Shown here: piece after piece, positions 34,391 to 44,787 of the stretch
Layout of the letters: every line of letters starts with the position of its first letter
Position numbering within the stretch: the first letter of the stretch is position 1
Source: Diprion similis
Lineage: Eukaryota; Arthropoda; Insecta; Hymenoptera; Diprionidae
Assembly (NCBI RefSeq): GCF_021155765.1
Contig: NC_060114.1
Coordinates: 6,014,001-6,078,000 of the forward strand
Direction: 5' to 3'
DNA: 64,000 bases
Notes under the pieces: generated by a model
Seen by the model: only the letters and a program-made list of their open reading frames with translations
What the model was told of the DNA's origin: nothing
Databases searched by the model: none
Translations under genes and position numbers: made by a program

Positions 34391-36284
34391 ATCTTCGACC
34401 GCCGCTGCCACACGCAAAATCTGGTTGTCTTGTGCGCAACTGCCGTGCGCAGCGTAGTTCGATCAATCGATACCGGTCTTAGATATACCGGTCAAAACCG
34501 CGAGCCGTAACATTTCCATTCTAGGGCTCATTCGGCTCGAGTCGGTGCTCGCCAGCAGTCGCGTATGAAGAGCAGAGTTGGCCCCGATTCAAACAGCTCG
34601 AGGAGAGCTGCGTACTTCGGTGTTGTAGAATCCAAATCGCAGTATTATAATCAGTACATATTTCTAGTGAATTACATTCGGTGATTACTATACAACATGC
34701 AGACAAGTAGCTCAGAGAATCAAAGTATTATGAGCATCAAAACAGCCTGCAAATGTTGAAGGTGAGTTACATTCGTCGCATTTAATTAATCATCGTAGGT
34801 ACGTGTAACTTGAAGTTGCCTCTGTCCGCAGGGCGTTGTGTTTTGTTTTTTACCCGCGCATGTTTGGTAACTACTCGATCGATATCGACTGTTGAAAAAT
34901 CTCTCGGTATGAAATCAGCAATCTGAAGTTAGGTGCATGTTACGAATTATTCATGTAGATTCTGACTGTCACCGGCTGCGCCGACACCGAATTTACAAAA
35001 CTGTAAGCGAGTTAAACAGTCAGCGAAGAATTCAACATGCGTATTACTTTTTTTATTGCAATGAGGAGATACGTTGGTTGTATGGTGAATTGGGTTGATA
35101 AAACGGGCCTTGCGAGGAATGACCTTCGATGGAATCATTATTTCTGATTTCGAATCGCACGTAGCGCTCTTGCAGGTCTATAAAATGTAATTATCGCGTT
35201 TAGGTCACTTTAGCACCGATTCTTGCGTATTGCAAACAAGTTAAATGAAAAAAAAATAGTGTCGGTCGAGCTTAAGGATGCATTGTTTACATTTAGTGGC
35301 GTTTGTGGTGGCGGCTCGTGCAGCTTACCCTTCGAAAACATACCGAGACTCGTGTTTATCACTTAGCGAGTGTTTGTTTGAATTACGAATCAGCAAATTC
35401 AACTTTCTTCACGTTTCTTTCTGAGGATCGATATTATAATAAGTCGTTTCGTATTTTATTATATTGTCTTATATCAGAGTTTCATATATTACCACGTTAC
35501 TTATTTTCGAATTTCGAATACCTCGTACATTTGGCAGCTTAGTTTTCTCGTTTTAAAATTATAATCTTGTTATATGTATGTCTGACGACGACGAAGTATA
35601 TAACGATAAAAACCAAGGAACGTAAACGATTAATTATTCTTCAATCATCGTATTATTTTTTGTGGAAATAATAGTTACATTATGCTTGATTAGTAGATCA
35701 TTGATAGGTATAAACAATCGATTATATTTTTTAAGTTTAAGTATAATTATTATAACACGTACATGGAATTTGGAAATGAAATATTAACAAAATCTGGTGT
35801 TGTTTTATCTGATTACAGAAATAAACTGCAGCAAGACTAATCGAGGTTCGCGATTATTTAAATTGAGGCCAGCAATAAACATCGAAAAATGAAATACAAC
35901 ATCTGAACAGGCCTCAGTGCTGTTGAAAAATAAAAAACAGGTAACGCCAAATTCACTGTAAGAATGTTGACCTTTTTAGTTGAAATTCAGTATTATTCAC
36001 TCTTTAATTACATTTCATAAAAATGGTAGTAAATCTTCAATGCTTTCTGTTAATGAATCTGTGGTTCATTTATCAGTGCCTCAAAAATTACTGAATTTTA
36101 TGGAAAAAAATTGTTTGAAATACAGTTTATAATGAAACAAAATCTGATTCAAGTATGTTGCACGAGCATTATTCTGTTATATTCTTATTGCAGTGTAAAA
36201 AGTGCATCACTTCACGATTCAACCTAAGATCTACCAGAGCTACTACATCTGAAGTGTGGAGCAGCCCGGAGGAGGTGAAAATTG
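34391..36284 (+). ncRNA. Candidate three-exon transcript: lncRNA or distal 5' UTR of CCDC28
   Basis: A GC-rich promoter-like patch (about 34390-34620) precedes an exon that ends at 34761 with the strong donor gtgagt. Two more segments have good splice signals: 35819-35940 (acceptor gattacag, donor gtaacg) and 36194-36284 (acceptor attgcag, donor gtgagt; an alternative donor ends it at 36274). Spliced together they hold only tiny frames, such as a 20-codon one starting at 34698. The next plausible acceptor on the same strand is at 42344, just before the CCDC28 start codon. So this may be a distal leader for that gene; otherwise it is a non-coding RNA. Recognised from splice consensus only. Confidence 0.35.
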
Positions 36285-37607
36285 GTGAGTTTGCATGTGT
36301 TTAGGTTACGGATATTTCCCTGGTATTCCCCTGTCACGTGGCGTGGCGGTAACAATAATATTACATCAATCTTCGATTTTTTAGCTGCATGGGTAGGCTC
36401 ATTCGCAATCGCAACGGTGCTTGACTTTTTTGAGTCATTATTTTTTTTGTACTTTGATCTGCCGTAGCTTACTCAAAGTTAGAAATTTTGCACGTTGCTA
36501 AATGTGGAATGAGCATCGCGACAGGTAACCATCACTCATTCGCAAATCACAAGATCGAATCTTGTTTCGCTCCTGATGTAATAATCTAGATTTGGAATTT
36601 AATAATTATGTCGTTTAAGTGGTGGTTTCACCTGAGGTCTGCATGTATTCAGTTATTCACATTATTGTTGAATCGATGAAACTACAAAGTCGAGCATAAA
36701 ATAACGTAATGAAATTGCATCTTATATTATAAATCATTTTCAACTTTTTAATTAGCAACAAGTATATGTCACCTGCAAGCTTAGCTCGTTTAGAAAAATG
36801 CTGATTGGCATACAGGATGTTTTTAATCCATTTTACAAAAGGTTGGTGTACCAATAGTCTGCCAGTATTTTATAAAATAATGCATACAATATTATGGTTG
36901 GCGTGATACAATCGAGATACTGTATTCTGAGCAGGCGGACTATGGTACAAAAACATTTTGCTCCCTACAGGTAATCAACGAAAAAGTAAGTGACAGTGAC
37001 CACGGCGCGAATGAGGAAGAATGATGTGTGTTGGAGAAAATGGAGAATCGCTTAGATCGAATATAGGTAACCGGGGAGGTAGGTGGTCGTTTTGGGATCC
37101 GTCGCGGGGTTTGATGTGGATGTGCGTGTGCATCTCTTTTCAAGAAATTTTCGCTGGGTGGTTCCGTTGGGAATCAGGCGAGGGTAGGAAGGTCGCGATG
37201 TACCGTGATGTTACTAACTTTTGTAATCCACAGCGTCAAACTATCACAGAAATTTTTCTCCGACAACACTCGAAAGACTGTATACGAGTCTGTGGACCAT
37301 TTGTCAGTATTTAAATATTAAGGAGGTGGAATTTTCCATTTATTCTCACTTTGCAATTATTTACCAGCTGTTATTCAATTCAATTATTCAGTCGTTATCC
37401 ATTATTATTTGATTAGATTAATCTCTGTGATCGTTTGAATGGGCAAAACGCATCTCTGGACAATCTATCGCGTTCCGTGGTACGCTAGATTGGGAGAGAT
37501 GCTGAGCTCGAAGACTTCGCGTCGAAGAGGACCGCCGACCGTCACGCCACACAATAATGCATGCTCTCCAACCTCCCTCCCGGACTTGATTCGTATCTGA
37601 GAACGAC

Positions 37608-37916
37608 AATCCGCATCGTAGATGCGGATTGGGTTTCTACAGAGTTTTTACGACAAGTCCTACATATAAGAAACTGTTTTACAATTCAATCCATAGCGCC
37701 TTTTTGTGCGCTGAGTAATCACTGAAACTGGTCACGCTTTTAACGCGACAATTGATGATGCGAATCGATAGATTGCGCCTTTTGCGCATTGATTTCGCTA
37801 ACAATACGTGGAAAAGTAAAGCACTCTTGATATGCTAAGCTTTCAGCTGTTGAGTCAATTTTGTTATGAACAAACAAGTTTTCAAGTTTGACCGCGCCTT
37901 TTGCGCGTCGACTTGA
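37608..37916 (+). other. Cluster of short hairpins with a shared GCGCCTTTTGCGC-type core
   Basis: A perfect 10-bp stem with a 3-base loop lies at 37608-37630 (AATCCGCATC, GTA, GATGCGGATT). Three further hairpins share a GCGC stem around a CTTTT-type loop: 37695-37712, 37774-37788 and 37893-37907. The last two can be extended outward by imperfect pairing (CGAATC with GATTTCG, and TCAAGT with ACTTGA). A weaker one, GTCACGCTTTTAACGCGAC, lies at 37731-37749. The recurrence of the same core argues against chance, but the function is unknown. Confidence 0.55.
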
Positions 37917-38304
37917 TACCTTGTGGTTATAAGTGAGAGCGCGGCATATGTAAGCCGGTGCTCAACGCGCGGAGATCAAAATCGCAGAGTGTATAGTGAT
38001 AGTAAAGAACCTTGGCCTAAGTATTTATGAAATATATCTGAGGTGCACAAAATTATTTGTTTTTCAACCATGGTATTACTTTTTCTTCCAGGACAATAAA
38101 TCAATTTTTCTTTACAAGTACACTGATACCTATAAATTCCAGTTGAAAAAAATATTTATTTTAATAACTCCTGGTGAAAAGTAGATAATGAATAAAAAAA
38201 TATGCACTTTGTTGTCATTATTGAAAATAATTGAGTTAAATATTGTCGCGGCGAATATCATGTTGGACTCTGCATAGATTTTATCACTGTACTTGTAGCA
38301 ACTT

Positions 38305-39360
38305 ACTCTGTTTCAGCTAATCAAACCTTTCCTCTGTTTCAGCTAATTAAACCTTTTGTCTGTTTCAGCTTATCAAACTTTTCCTCTGTTTACGCTAATC
38401 AAATCATTCCTCTGTTTCAGCTAATTAAGCGTTTTCTCTATCTCAGCTAATTAAAACTTTTCTCTATTTCAGCAAATCAAACCTTTTGTCTGTTTCACCT
38501 AATTAAACCTTTTGTCTGTTTCAGCTTATCAAACTTTTCTTCTGTTTCAGCTCATCGAACTTTTCCTATGTATATGCTAATCAAACCTTTTCTCTGTTTC
38601 AGCTCATTAAAACATTTCTCTATTTCAGCTAATCAAACCTTTCCTCTGTTTCAGCTAATCGAACCTTTTGTCTGTTTCAGCTAATCAAACCTTTCCTCTG
38701 TTTCAGCTAATTGAACCTTTTGTCTGTTTCAGCTAATTGAACCTTTTGTCTGTTTCAGCTAATTAAACCTTTTGTCTGTTTCAGCTAATTAAACTTTTTG
38801 TCTGTTTCAGCGAATAAAATCTTTTATCTGTTTCAGCTTATCAAACTTTTCCTCTGTTTACGCTAATCAAATCATTCCTCTGTTTCAGCTAATTAAGCGT
38901 TTTCTCTATCTCAGCTAATTAAAACTTTTCTCTATTTCAGCTAATCAAACCTTTTGTCAGTTTCACCTAATTAAACCTTTTGTCTGTTTCAGCTTATCAA
39001 ACTTTTCTTCTGTTTCAGCTCATCGAACTTTTCCTATGTATATGCTAATCAAACCTTTTCTCTGTTTCAGCTCATTAAAACATTTCTCTATTTCAGCTAA
39101 TCAAACATTTCCTCTGTTTCACCTAATTGAACCTTTTGTCTGTTTCAGCTAATTGAACCTTTTGTCTGTTTCAGCTAATCAAACCTTTCCTCTGTTTCAG
39201 CTAATTGAACCTTTTGTCTGTTTCAGCTAATTGAACCTTTTGTCTGTTTCAGCTTATCAAACTTTTCCTCTCTTTATGTTAATCAAACCTTTTCTCTGTT
39301 TCAGCTAATTAATCCTTTTTCTGTTTCAGCGAATTGAACCTCCACTCTGTTTAAAGCTGA
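38305..39360 (+). repeat. 26-bp minisatellite, about 40 copies, each unit resembling a 3' splice site
   Basis: The typical unit is CTAATTAAACC followed by TTTTGTCTGTTTCAG, 26 bp, repeated about 40 times with substitutions. Each unit contains a branch-point-like CTAAT about 20 bases before a pyrimidine-rich tract that ends in CAG. There is a higher-order period: the block starting at 38371 recurs at 38839, exactly 468 bases or 18 units away, with the same variant units (TTACGC and AAGCGTTTTC types) in order. It lies between the candidate exons at 34.7-36.3 kb and the CCDC28 leader, in the sense orientation. Confidence 0.93.
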
Positions 39361-39924
39361 TCAATTTTTCCTTTTTATGACCAATCATAACTCTTGGTTA
39401 TCTAAGCTAATTTCTTTTTTGTCTATTTCAATAATAGTTATATTCTCATTTGTTCCATATCACTGAGTTTAATTGGCTCCACTGAAAAATCAACACTTAA
39501 TTGTTTAGGCCTGGTTTAGGTATATTGGCTGTAAACCTGTATTGAAATTATCTCATACGTGTATAGTTTATTAGTATATAAGTAGTATAACTGTCAGGAT
39601 ATTAGTATGCACCAACATTGAGAATTTCATTAATTACAACGTGAAAATCAAATGCCAACGATTCAAACTAATCATTTTTCTGCCATCATTTGTCTCAATT
39701 TCAAGTGAAAAATCGTAATGTATGACATCTAGTTGGATGTCGCATTTCGGAGAAACAAAAATTAATCTGAAACTGTCTAGTTGAGTCGGTTACATTTTTC
39801 GTTTTCACAGTGTAAAATTTGTCAAATATATTATTAAAATGTATTAAATATAGTTTATAGTAATGATTGTCTTCGTCTACTTATGGATATATACACAAGA
39901 TTGAAAGGGATATCAATTGAATTA

Positions 39925-40320
39925 TATTATTACAATTTATTGTTACAATTGTTATATGGATCTTATACTTTTTCAAGCAACTGGAATTTTTAGAATAATC
40001 ATCTTTTATATTATGTCAACTAAACGCTGTTTTGTTTCAAATATAAATCACTCAATGTTGGAACATGAATCTAATTAAATCTACCTTAAATCTGTACATG
40101 TTTATTATACATATTAATATATTTTAATAATTGAAATATATTGTTGCAATTGTTACATAGATCTTAAACTCTTTTGAAAAACTGGACTTTTCTAGAATAA
40201 TCATCTTTTATATTATGTAAACTAAACGCTGTTTTATTTCAAATATAAATCACTCAATGCTGGAACATGAATCTAATTAAAACTACCTTAAATATGTATA
40301 CATATTTAATATTGCAACTG
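39925..40320 (+). repeat. Tandem direct duplication, about 200-bp unit
   Basis: Two adjacent copies, about 39925-40120 and 40126-40320, are offset by about 201 bases. They share long words such as AGAATAATCATCTTTTATAT, AACTAAACGCTGTTTT and GGAACATGAATCTAATTAAA. Divergence is modest, so the duplication is fairly young. There is no coding capacity. Confidence 0.85.
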
Positions 40321-40477
40321 ACGGTGGTCAGAGCATATTTTGAATCTGCAGGGCTGTGCTTATACGGGTATGTTATCGACATATAGTATTGACTGCGGGA
40401 TCCGAACATTAAGTTCAAAGGCCTTTGAAAAGTGTCCACTAGAGTTGGACAAAGAGGTAACGAGGTGGAGGTCAATT

Positions 40478-40590
40478 CAATCACTAAGAACATTGAGTTT
40501 CCATACAAATTTGAAGTTCGAAAATTTTGAATCTTACAATAATTAATATGTTACAAAAAAAAAATTACTAGTAATTTCGGACGTTTATTT
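40478..40590 (+). repeat. Dispersed repeat, second copy of the 33960-34075 sequence
   Basis: This segment shares CTAAGAACATTGAGTTTCC, ATACAAATTTGAAGTT and CTTACAATAATT, followed by an A-run, with 33960-34075 in the same orientation. The flanks at 40456-40475 and about 40693-40712 form an inverted pair around a GGTCAAT core. It looks like an unclassified dispersed element. Confidence 0.6.
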
Positions 40591-40996
40591 TATTGCAAAT
40601 CTGAATACATAGTGCGCGCCAAAATTTGTGTTGGCCCAGTGCGTTGAGGGCCCTAAATCATATTGCTACGCTCTTGAATAAAAAGAGACGGAGATTGACC
40701 TCCACTGGCTGTTATCTCTTTCTACCAGCCGGCCATGTTCTACCCAAAGAGTATTAGAATCAATGTGAAATGTAAAATCAATTAGTAAGGGGTTACTATG
40801 TCCAAAAGTAGAGCAAGTTATTATTCTAATTGTCATTGTTAAAAAGTTACTCTGCGCAAAGGTATTTTTCAATACAAGTTTCTAATTGACACGTCGCTAC
40901 TCTGCCCCAGAGCTGATTTAATTTAAAAGGGTATCCGTGCCCACAGTTACATTCCGTCGAGTACAATTGCGGTACATCATTTTAAAGTCAAATTAT

Positions 40997-41375
40997 TGTC
41001 AGATTGTAATACAATTCTTGAACTAGTACTCAATCTTAAAAAAATATCATGGTTAAAGTTAAAATTCAAATTCTTTATTAATTCCAAAACCAAATATGGT
41101 CAATCAATTCCTCAATTATCGACAACTTGCGTAACCGTCACGGAAAAAACTCAACTTGAGTGTATATTCGTACCCCCAACATATAGATGATACTAAAGTT
41201 GTATGAGAAAAAAGTTGACGTTTTTTTTCCGAGAGGTTTACGCAAGTTGTCGGCAATTGAGGAATTGATTGACCATATTTGGTTTTGGAATTAATAAAGA
41301 ATTTGAATTTTAACTTTAACCTTGATATTTTTCTAAGATTCAGTACTGGTTCAAGAATTGTATTACAATCTGACA
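40997..41375. repeat. Long inverted repeat, arms about 160 bp, spacer about 50 bp
   Basis: The left arm 40997-41159 and the right arm 41212-41375 are inverted copies of high identity. Both show, in opposite orientation, TCAGATTGTAATACAATTCT, AAATTCTTTATTAATTCCAA and CCAAATATGGTCAATCAATT. Opposite-strand open frames therefore encode nearly identical peptides, which explains their apparent protein conservation. If transcribed, the RNA would be a long hairpin able to feed siRNA production. It could equally be a foldback transposon. Confidence 0.9.
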
Positions 41376-41830
41376 ACCTTCGCCGCTCTACGGGGGTCAT
41401 TAGCTGCAGATTAACTATGATTTCCAATCGAGTTCTTTCTCTTTATATAACAATTATATGATAATTCCATTACGCGGATTTTTGATGCTTGATTACACAT
41501 GAGTGTTTAATCGATCTTTGCGACCCAAACTACTGATCGTACTTTTTTGCGATTCAATTTTGAGCCCAAGTCTTAATTTGTCCGGAATTAACCGTTAGAA
41601 CGTCACAGTAACTTGAATCTACGACCTTGAAGCTAGCGCTGCAACAGCGATTCCGCTCTCTCTGATTAGATTTCTGAAATTAATTGTTATCTACTATCAA
41701 TAGATGCAGTAAATATGGATTGCTAAAATCAACAAAACCCATTTCGTGTCAGAGGTTGATAGTGAGTCGGCAACATGATAAACCATTGAAAAACACAGGC
41801 TTAGGCATGGTGTAAGAAGACAAGGTTTGC

Positions 41831-42426
41831 TCTAAAACGGCGATGCGCAGTAGCAAAGTCACGTGATAGCCCGCACGTGACGTCACGGCGACCATAATTG
41901 AATCTAAATGACGTCATGTGCGGCCATATTCTCAATAGCCAAAGCCGCAGCGCATGCGCAAGAACACAAGAACACACCTTACTTTCTTACACCAAGGGCG
42001 AGTGTTCTCTCAGGCTATTTTCTAATCAACGGAATAAGAACTGTCATACGTGAATACAGAGTGGAAAAGCATGCATCTTCGAAAACTTCTGACTCAAAAT
42101 CAAGACGCACCCTTTGTTTGAAAACAACAAATGGGTGGATAATCGCAAGCGCGATAAGCGATAACAGGAACGGATGTGTCGCCGTTTCGCAATCCATTCG
42201 CATTGCAGCGTCACGTGCGTAAAACGTTTAAATAAATATTTAGTTATGTGTAAATACTCATCAGCTACTCAGCCTCAATAGTTGTTTGACATCAGACGAG
42301 TAATTGTTGTTATTTATTAGAAATTGAAAATTGATGCTCCCAGGTGTCGTCAGGAGTTGCGGCATCAGAATTGACCTACCTAGAGACAGAGTCTAGCATC
42401 CAACACTTCTGGACTGCTGCCTCAAC
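41831..42426 (+). promoter_or_regulatory. Promoter and 5' UTR region of the CCDC28 gene
   Basis: A GC-rich island at 41836-41990 holds CACGTG words at about 41860 and 41876, the latter fused to a full CRE (CACGTGACGTCA). It also holds a second TGACGTCA near 41910 and the palindromic NRF1 site GCGCATGCGC at about 41950. NRF1 and CRE sites are typical of housekeeping promoters. An acceptor (gctcccag) at 42343 opens the segment 42344-42426 that leads into the start codon, so the leader is probably spliced. The NRF1 core is an exact match; the binding is inferred. Confidence 0.5.
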
Positions 42427-44081
42427 ATGAACATCGAAGGCTCTGGCTGTGGAGAATTACAGCAATTGGTCCAGGAGGAGGAGGGCGAGGAGCCTCCGAG
42501 CCGTGGTGCAGAAGTCACGCCTCCTTCAACTCCTGCCAAGTCAAATCGGCAGAGTAAAAACGACCCGCAGAATCTTCACACCTCGGTAAGAGCAATGATT
42601 CACTTGAGGACAATGCGTAAAATTTCAAAAGTTCAAATTCATACACTTGTTTTTCTGTAAAGGATGGTTGATTGTATAGTATTTGAAACCATTTCTCCTG
42701 AACTGCACAGTCATCCTCTTTCAGCAACAGGGATTCTGGGAAAATAATACTCGGACGTCGCCGATAATAAGTAAAGAGAGTTCCGGGCATGCGACAACTA
42801 GTCAAGGATCTATGGCCTCTGGTAGGGCGATGAATGTCTCAAATCAGACTACAAATCAACCGAAGCTTGTCTACATGAATGAGAAAGAAAAGCAGAAACC
42901 TAGCCGTCCGGAACCACCGAGAATAAACAAGCAACACAGAGGTAATTCTTGACGAATCGTGATCAATATAGATAGATCATCAATTTGTTGCGGAAAGATC
43001 AGTATTCATCTCTCTTGGTAATGTAATACACAGTATACAAGTTTTTTTCGTAAAGATTTTCAATATTCATATTTATTAGTGTAAATGTTCCGTATTCTTC
43101 TGTTTTGCAATTAGCAATGGTGGCACATTTATATTATAAAAAAACATGATCTTCAATTTTAATTTTGCCCTCATTTAGCAGATAATTACTTTGCACAAAG
43201 ATATTTGGTTTTATTTATTTACACAAATCCCATTTCGTTCTTAGAAGTTTGAGAATTATTTTGCACAGTACTAAAACGTAGTTTTTATCCAATTATCAGC
43301 ACCGGCGTATTTGTAACGTGTATTATATGATATTTTATTCACTTTCTCTATCATGCGTTGAATGCTCTTCTTACGAATACGTAACCCACATCAGTAAGTT
43401 GAAGTGTTTTATTCCTTCGGTTGGTTTTATTTACTTATTTTAAAGTGGAAATGTTTCTTTGTTTTCTTGGGTTTTTTTTTTTTTTATTTTTGTTTTTTAT
43501 CTCGTAAAACACGTTGTAATCTGAAGCGGTCGTGCCATGCAGACACCATTGCTTTCTGTCAGAGGTACCGGATGTCAGGCGAATGGAACAGGCTCTCCTT
43601 CATCTGCTTGAAGACTTTCACAGCGGAAACTTGAGAGCTTTTGGTAAGAACAAATCATCGACATTAAATACCAGTATAATAGAAAAAGTTTTCAACCCAA
43701 CAGCTGATTATGAATATATATAATATAATGCTGTTTCAATTACTGAAAACTGGATTAGCCTGAATATCTAAGTCAAGTACATTAAAGTTAAATTCTCTTC
43801 GAAACGTTTTTGTATTTCCATCGAACGAATTGAAAACCAAAGTTTGAGAAAAGAAAAATATTTCGACAGGTAAAGACTGCAGTATGGAGCAGATGACTGA
43901 GATAAGGGAGCAGCAGGAACGATTGGCTCGACTTCATTTTGAGCTGGGTCAGAGACAAGAGACTGGAACTGCGGTTAACGGCGAGCAATCAGGCCTTAGA
44001 CAGTCCACAGCGAACATGCGACACTTGCTTCATCGTTTGCAGCAGCTAAGCGTTTGCATAGAAAAATTACATAGTAAATAA
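42427..44081 (+). CDS. CCDC28: Coiled-coil domain-containing protein 28 (CCDC28A/B-like)
   Basis: A small coiled-coil protein. In vertebrates CCDC28B interacts with BBS proteins, modifies Bardet-Biedl syndrome and affects cilia length and mTORC2; the insect role is not known to me. Exons are 42427-42585, 42725-42941, 43527-43643 and 43870-44081, with phases 0, 1 and 1, giving 234 residues. The first two exons are low-complexity, rich in Glu, Pro, Ser and Gln, starting MNIEGSGCG in a good start context (CAACATG). The conserved C-terminal half has SEVPDVRRMEQALLHLLEDF, then FHSGNLRAFG, then CSMEQMTEIREQQERLARLH and a final leucine-rich helix ending IEKLHSK. That is the family signature in order. 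The exon 3 acceptor (ctgaag at 43526) is weak but keeps the frame; an alternative AG at 43542 would not. Confidence 0.88.
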
Positions 44082-44787
44082 CTGCTTGCCAATGGAGAGA
44101 CGTCAATTTATATGTCCATTTAGCCAATTCCCATTATTCGTTTTTACTTTCTATTATCCTTAATTTTTCTAGCAAACTTTTCGTTTTCACTGTCTCATTC
44201 CGCAGTGATTGTACAGCTCTAGACAGAAATATGCGGGACGATTGTGTTGTTTGTTGTTTCCCTAATTAGCTAGAAATTTTTATAAACATTTTTTAGGGGA
44301 TCCGTTTGAATCATCTTGATGATCGGAGTAATACATGGATCGAATTGATAAAGACTTGTGATTATATGCTCAGATATAGTAAAACTGAATACTTATGACT
44401 AACGCAAAAACGTTTTATAAAATACATTTCAACCCCTCTGAGGTAGCTCAAGTCGATCGTATGTTGTCTTACACTTTTATCATGCATAGCATCCCTTATT
44501 GTAGATCTCGTAGTGTAATAGAAATATGATTTATGCACTTGTGTATAAAAAAAAAAAAAAAAAAAAACAACAACAACTTTTTATGTATACATACCTATGC
44601 TGTTTGGTATGCATGAATGTGTACAATTTGCTGATGAAATTTATTAAAAATAGTTGAAAATCATGTTCGGAATTATTTCTGCTACCTTCGCGTATGTCAA
44701 GATTCGGTGTACAGTCTCCATGTGACTGACAGATCTTTTTTCTATCTTCGAAGAGGCTCCGTCGATCAGTTAATTCGGCACTAAATT
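44082..44787 (+). other. CCDC28 3' UTR and short intergenic stretch
   Basis: About 700 bases separate the CCDC28 stop codon from the next start codon on the same strand. There is a run of about 20 A at 44547-44567 followed by (CAA)n, and no classical AATAAA was found close by. No extra gene is seen. Confidence 0.5.

Larger units (their letters stand above)
36285..41830. other. Long gene-free interval rich in tandem and inverted repeats
   Basis: No coding exon was recognised on either strand. The interval holds a cluster of small hairpins (37608-37910), the 26-bp minisatellite (38305-39360), a tandem duplication of about 200 bp (39925-40320), a dispersed repeat copy (40478-40590) and a long inverted repeat (40997-41375). 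If the candidate exons at 34.7-36.3 kb splice to 42344, all of this lies in one intron. Confidence 0.5.

Noticed and set aside
36530-36580. tRNA-like T arm around ACAAGATCGAATCTTGTTT
   Set aside because: The stem-loop does not give a 7-base T loop, and no acceptor, D or anticodon arms can be placed.
40996-41427. Pair of similar proteins on opposite strands
   Set aside because: Similarity is forced by the long inverted repeat; neither frame has a recognisable domain.
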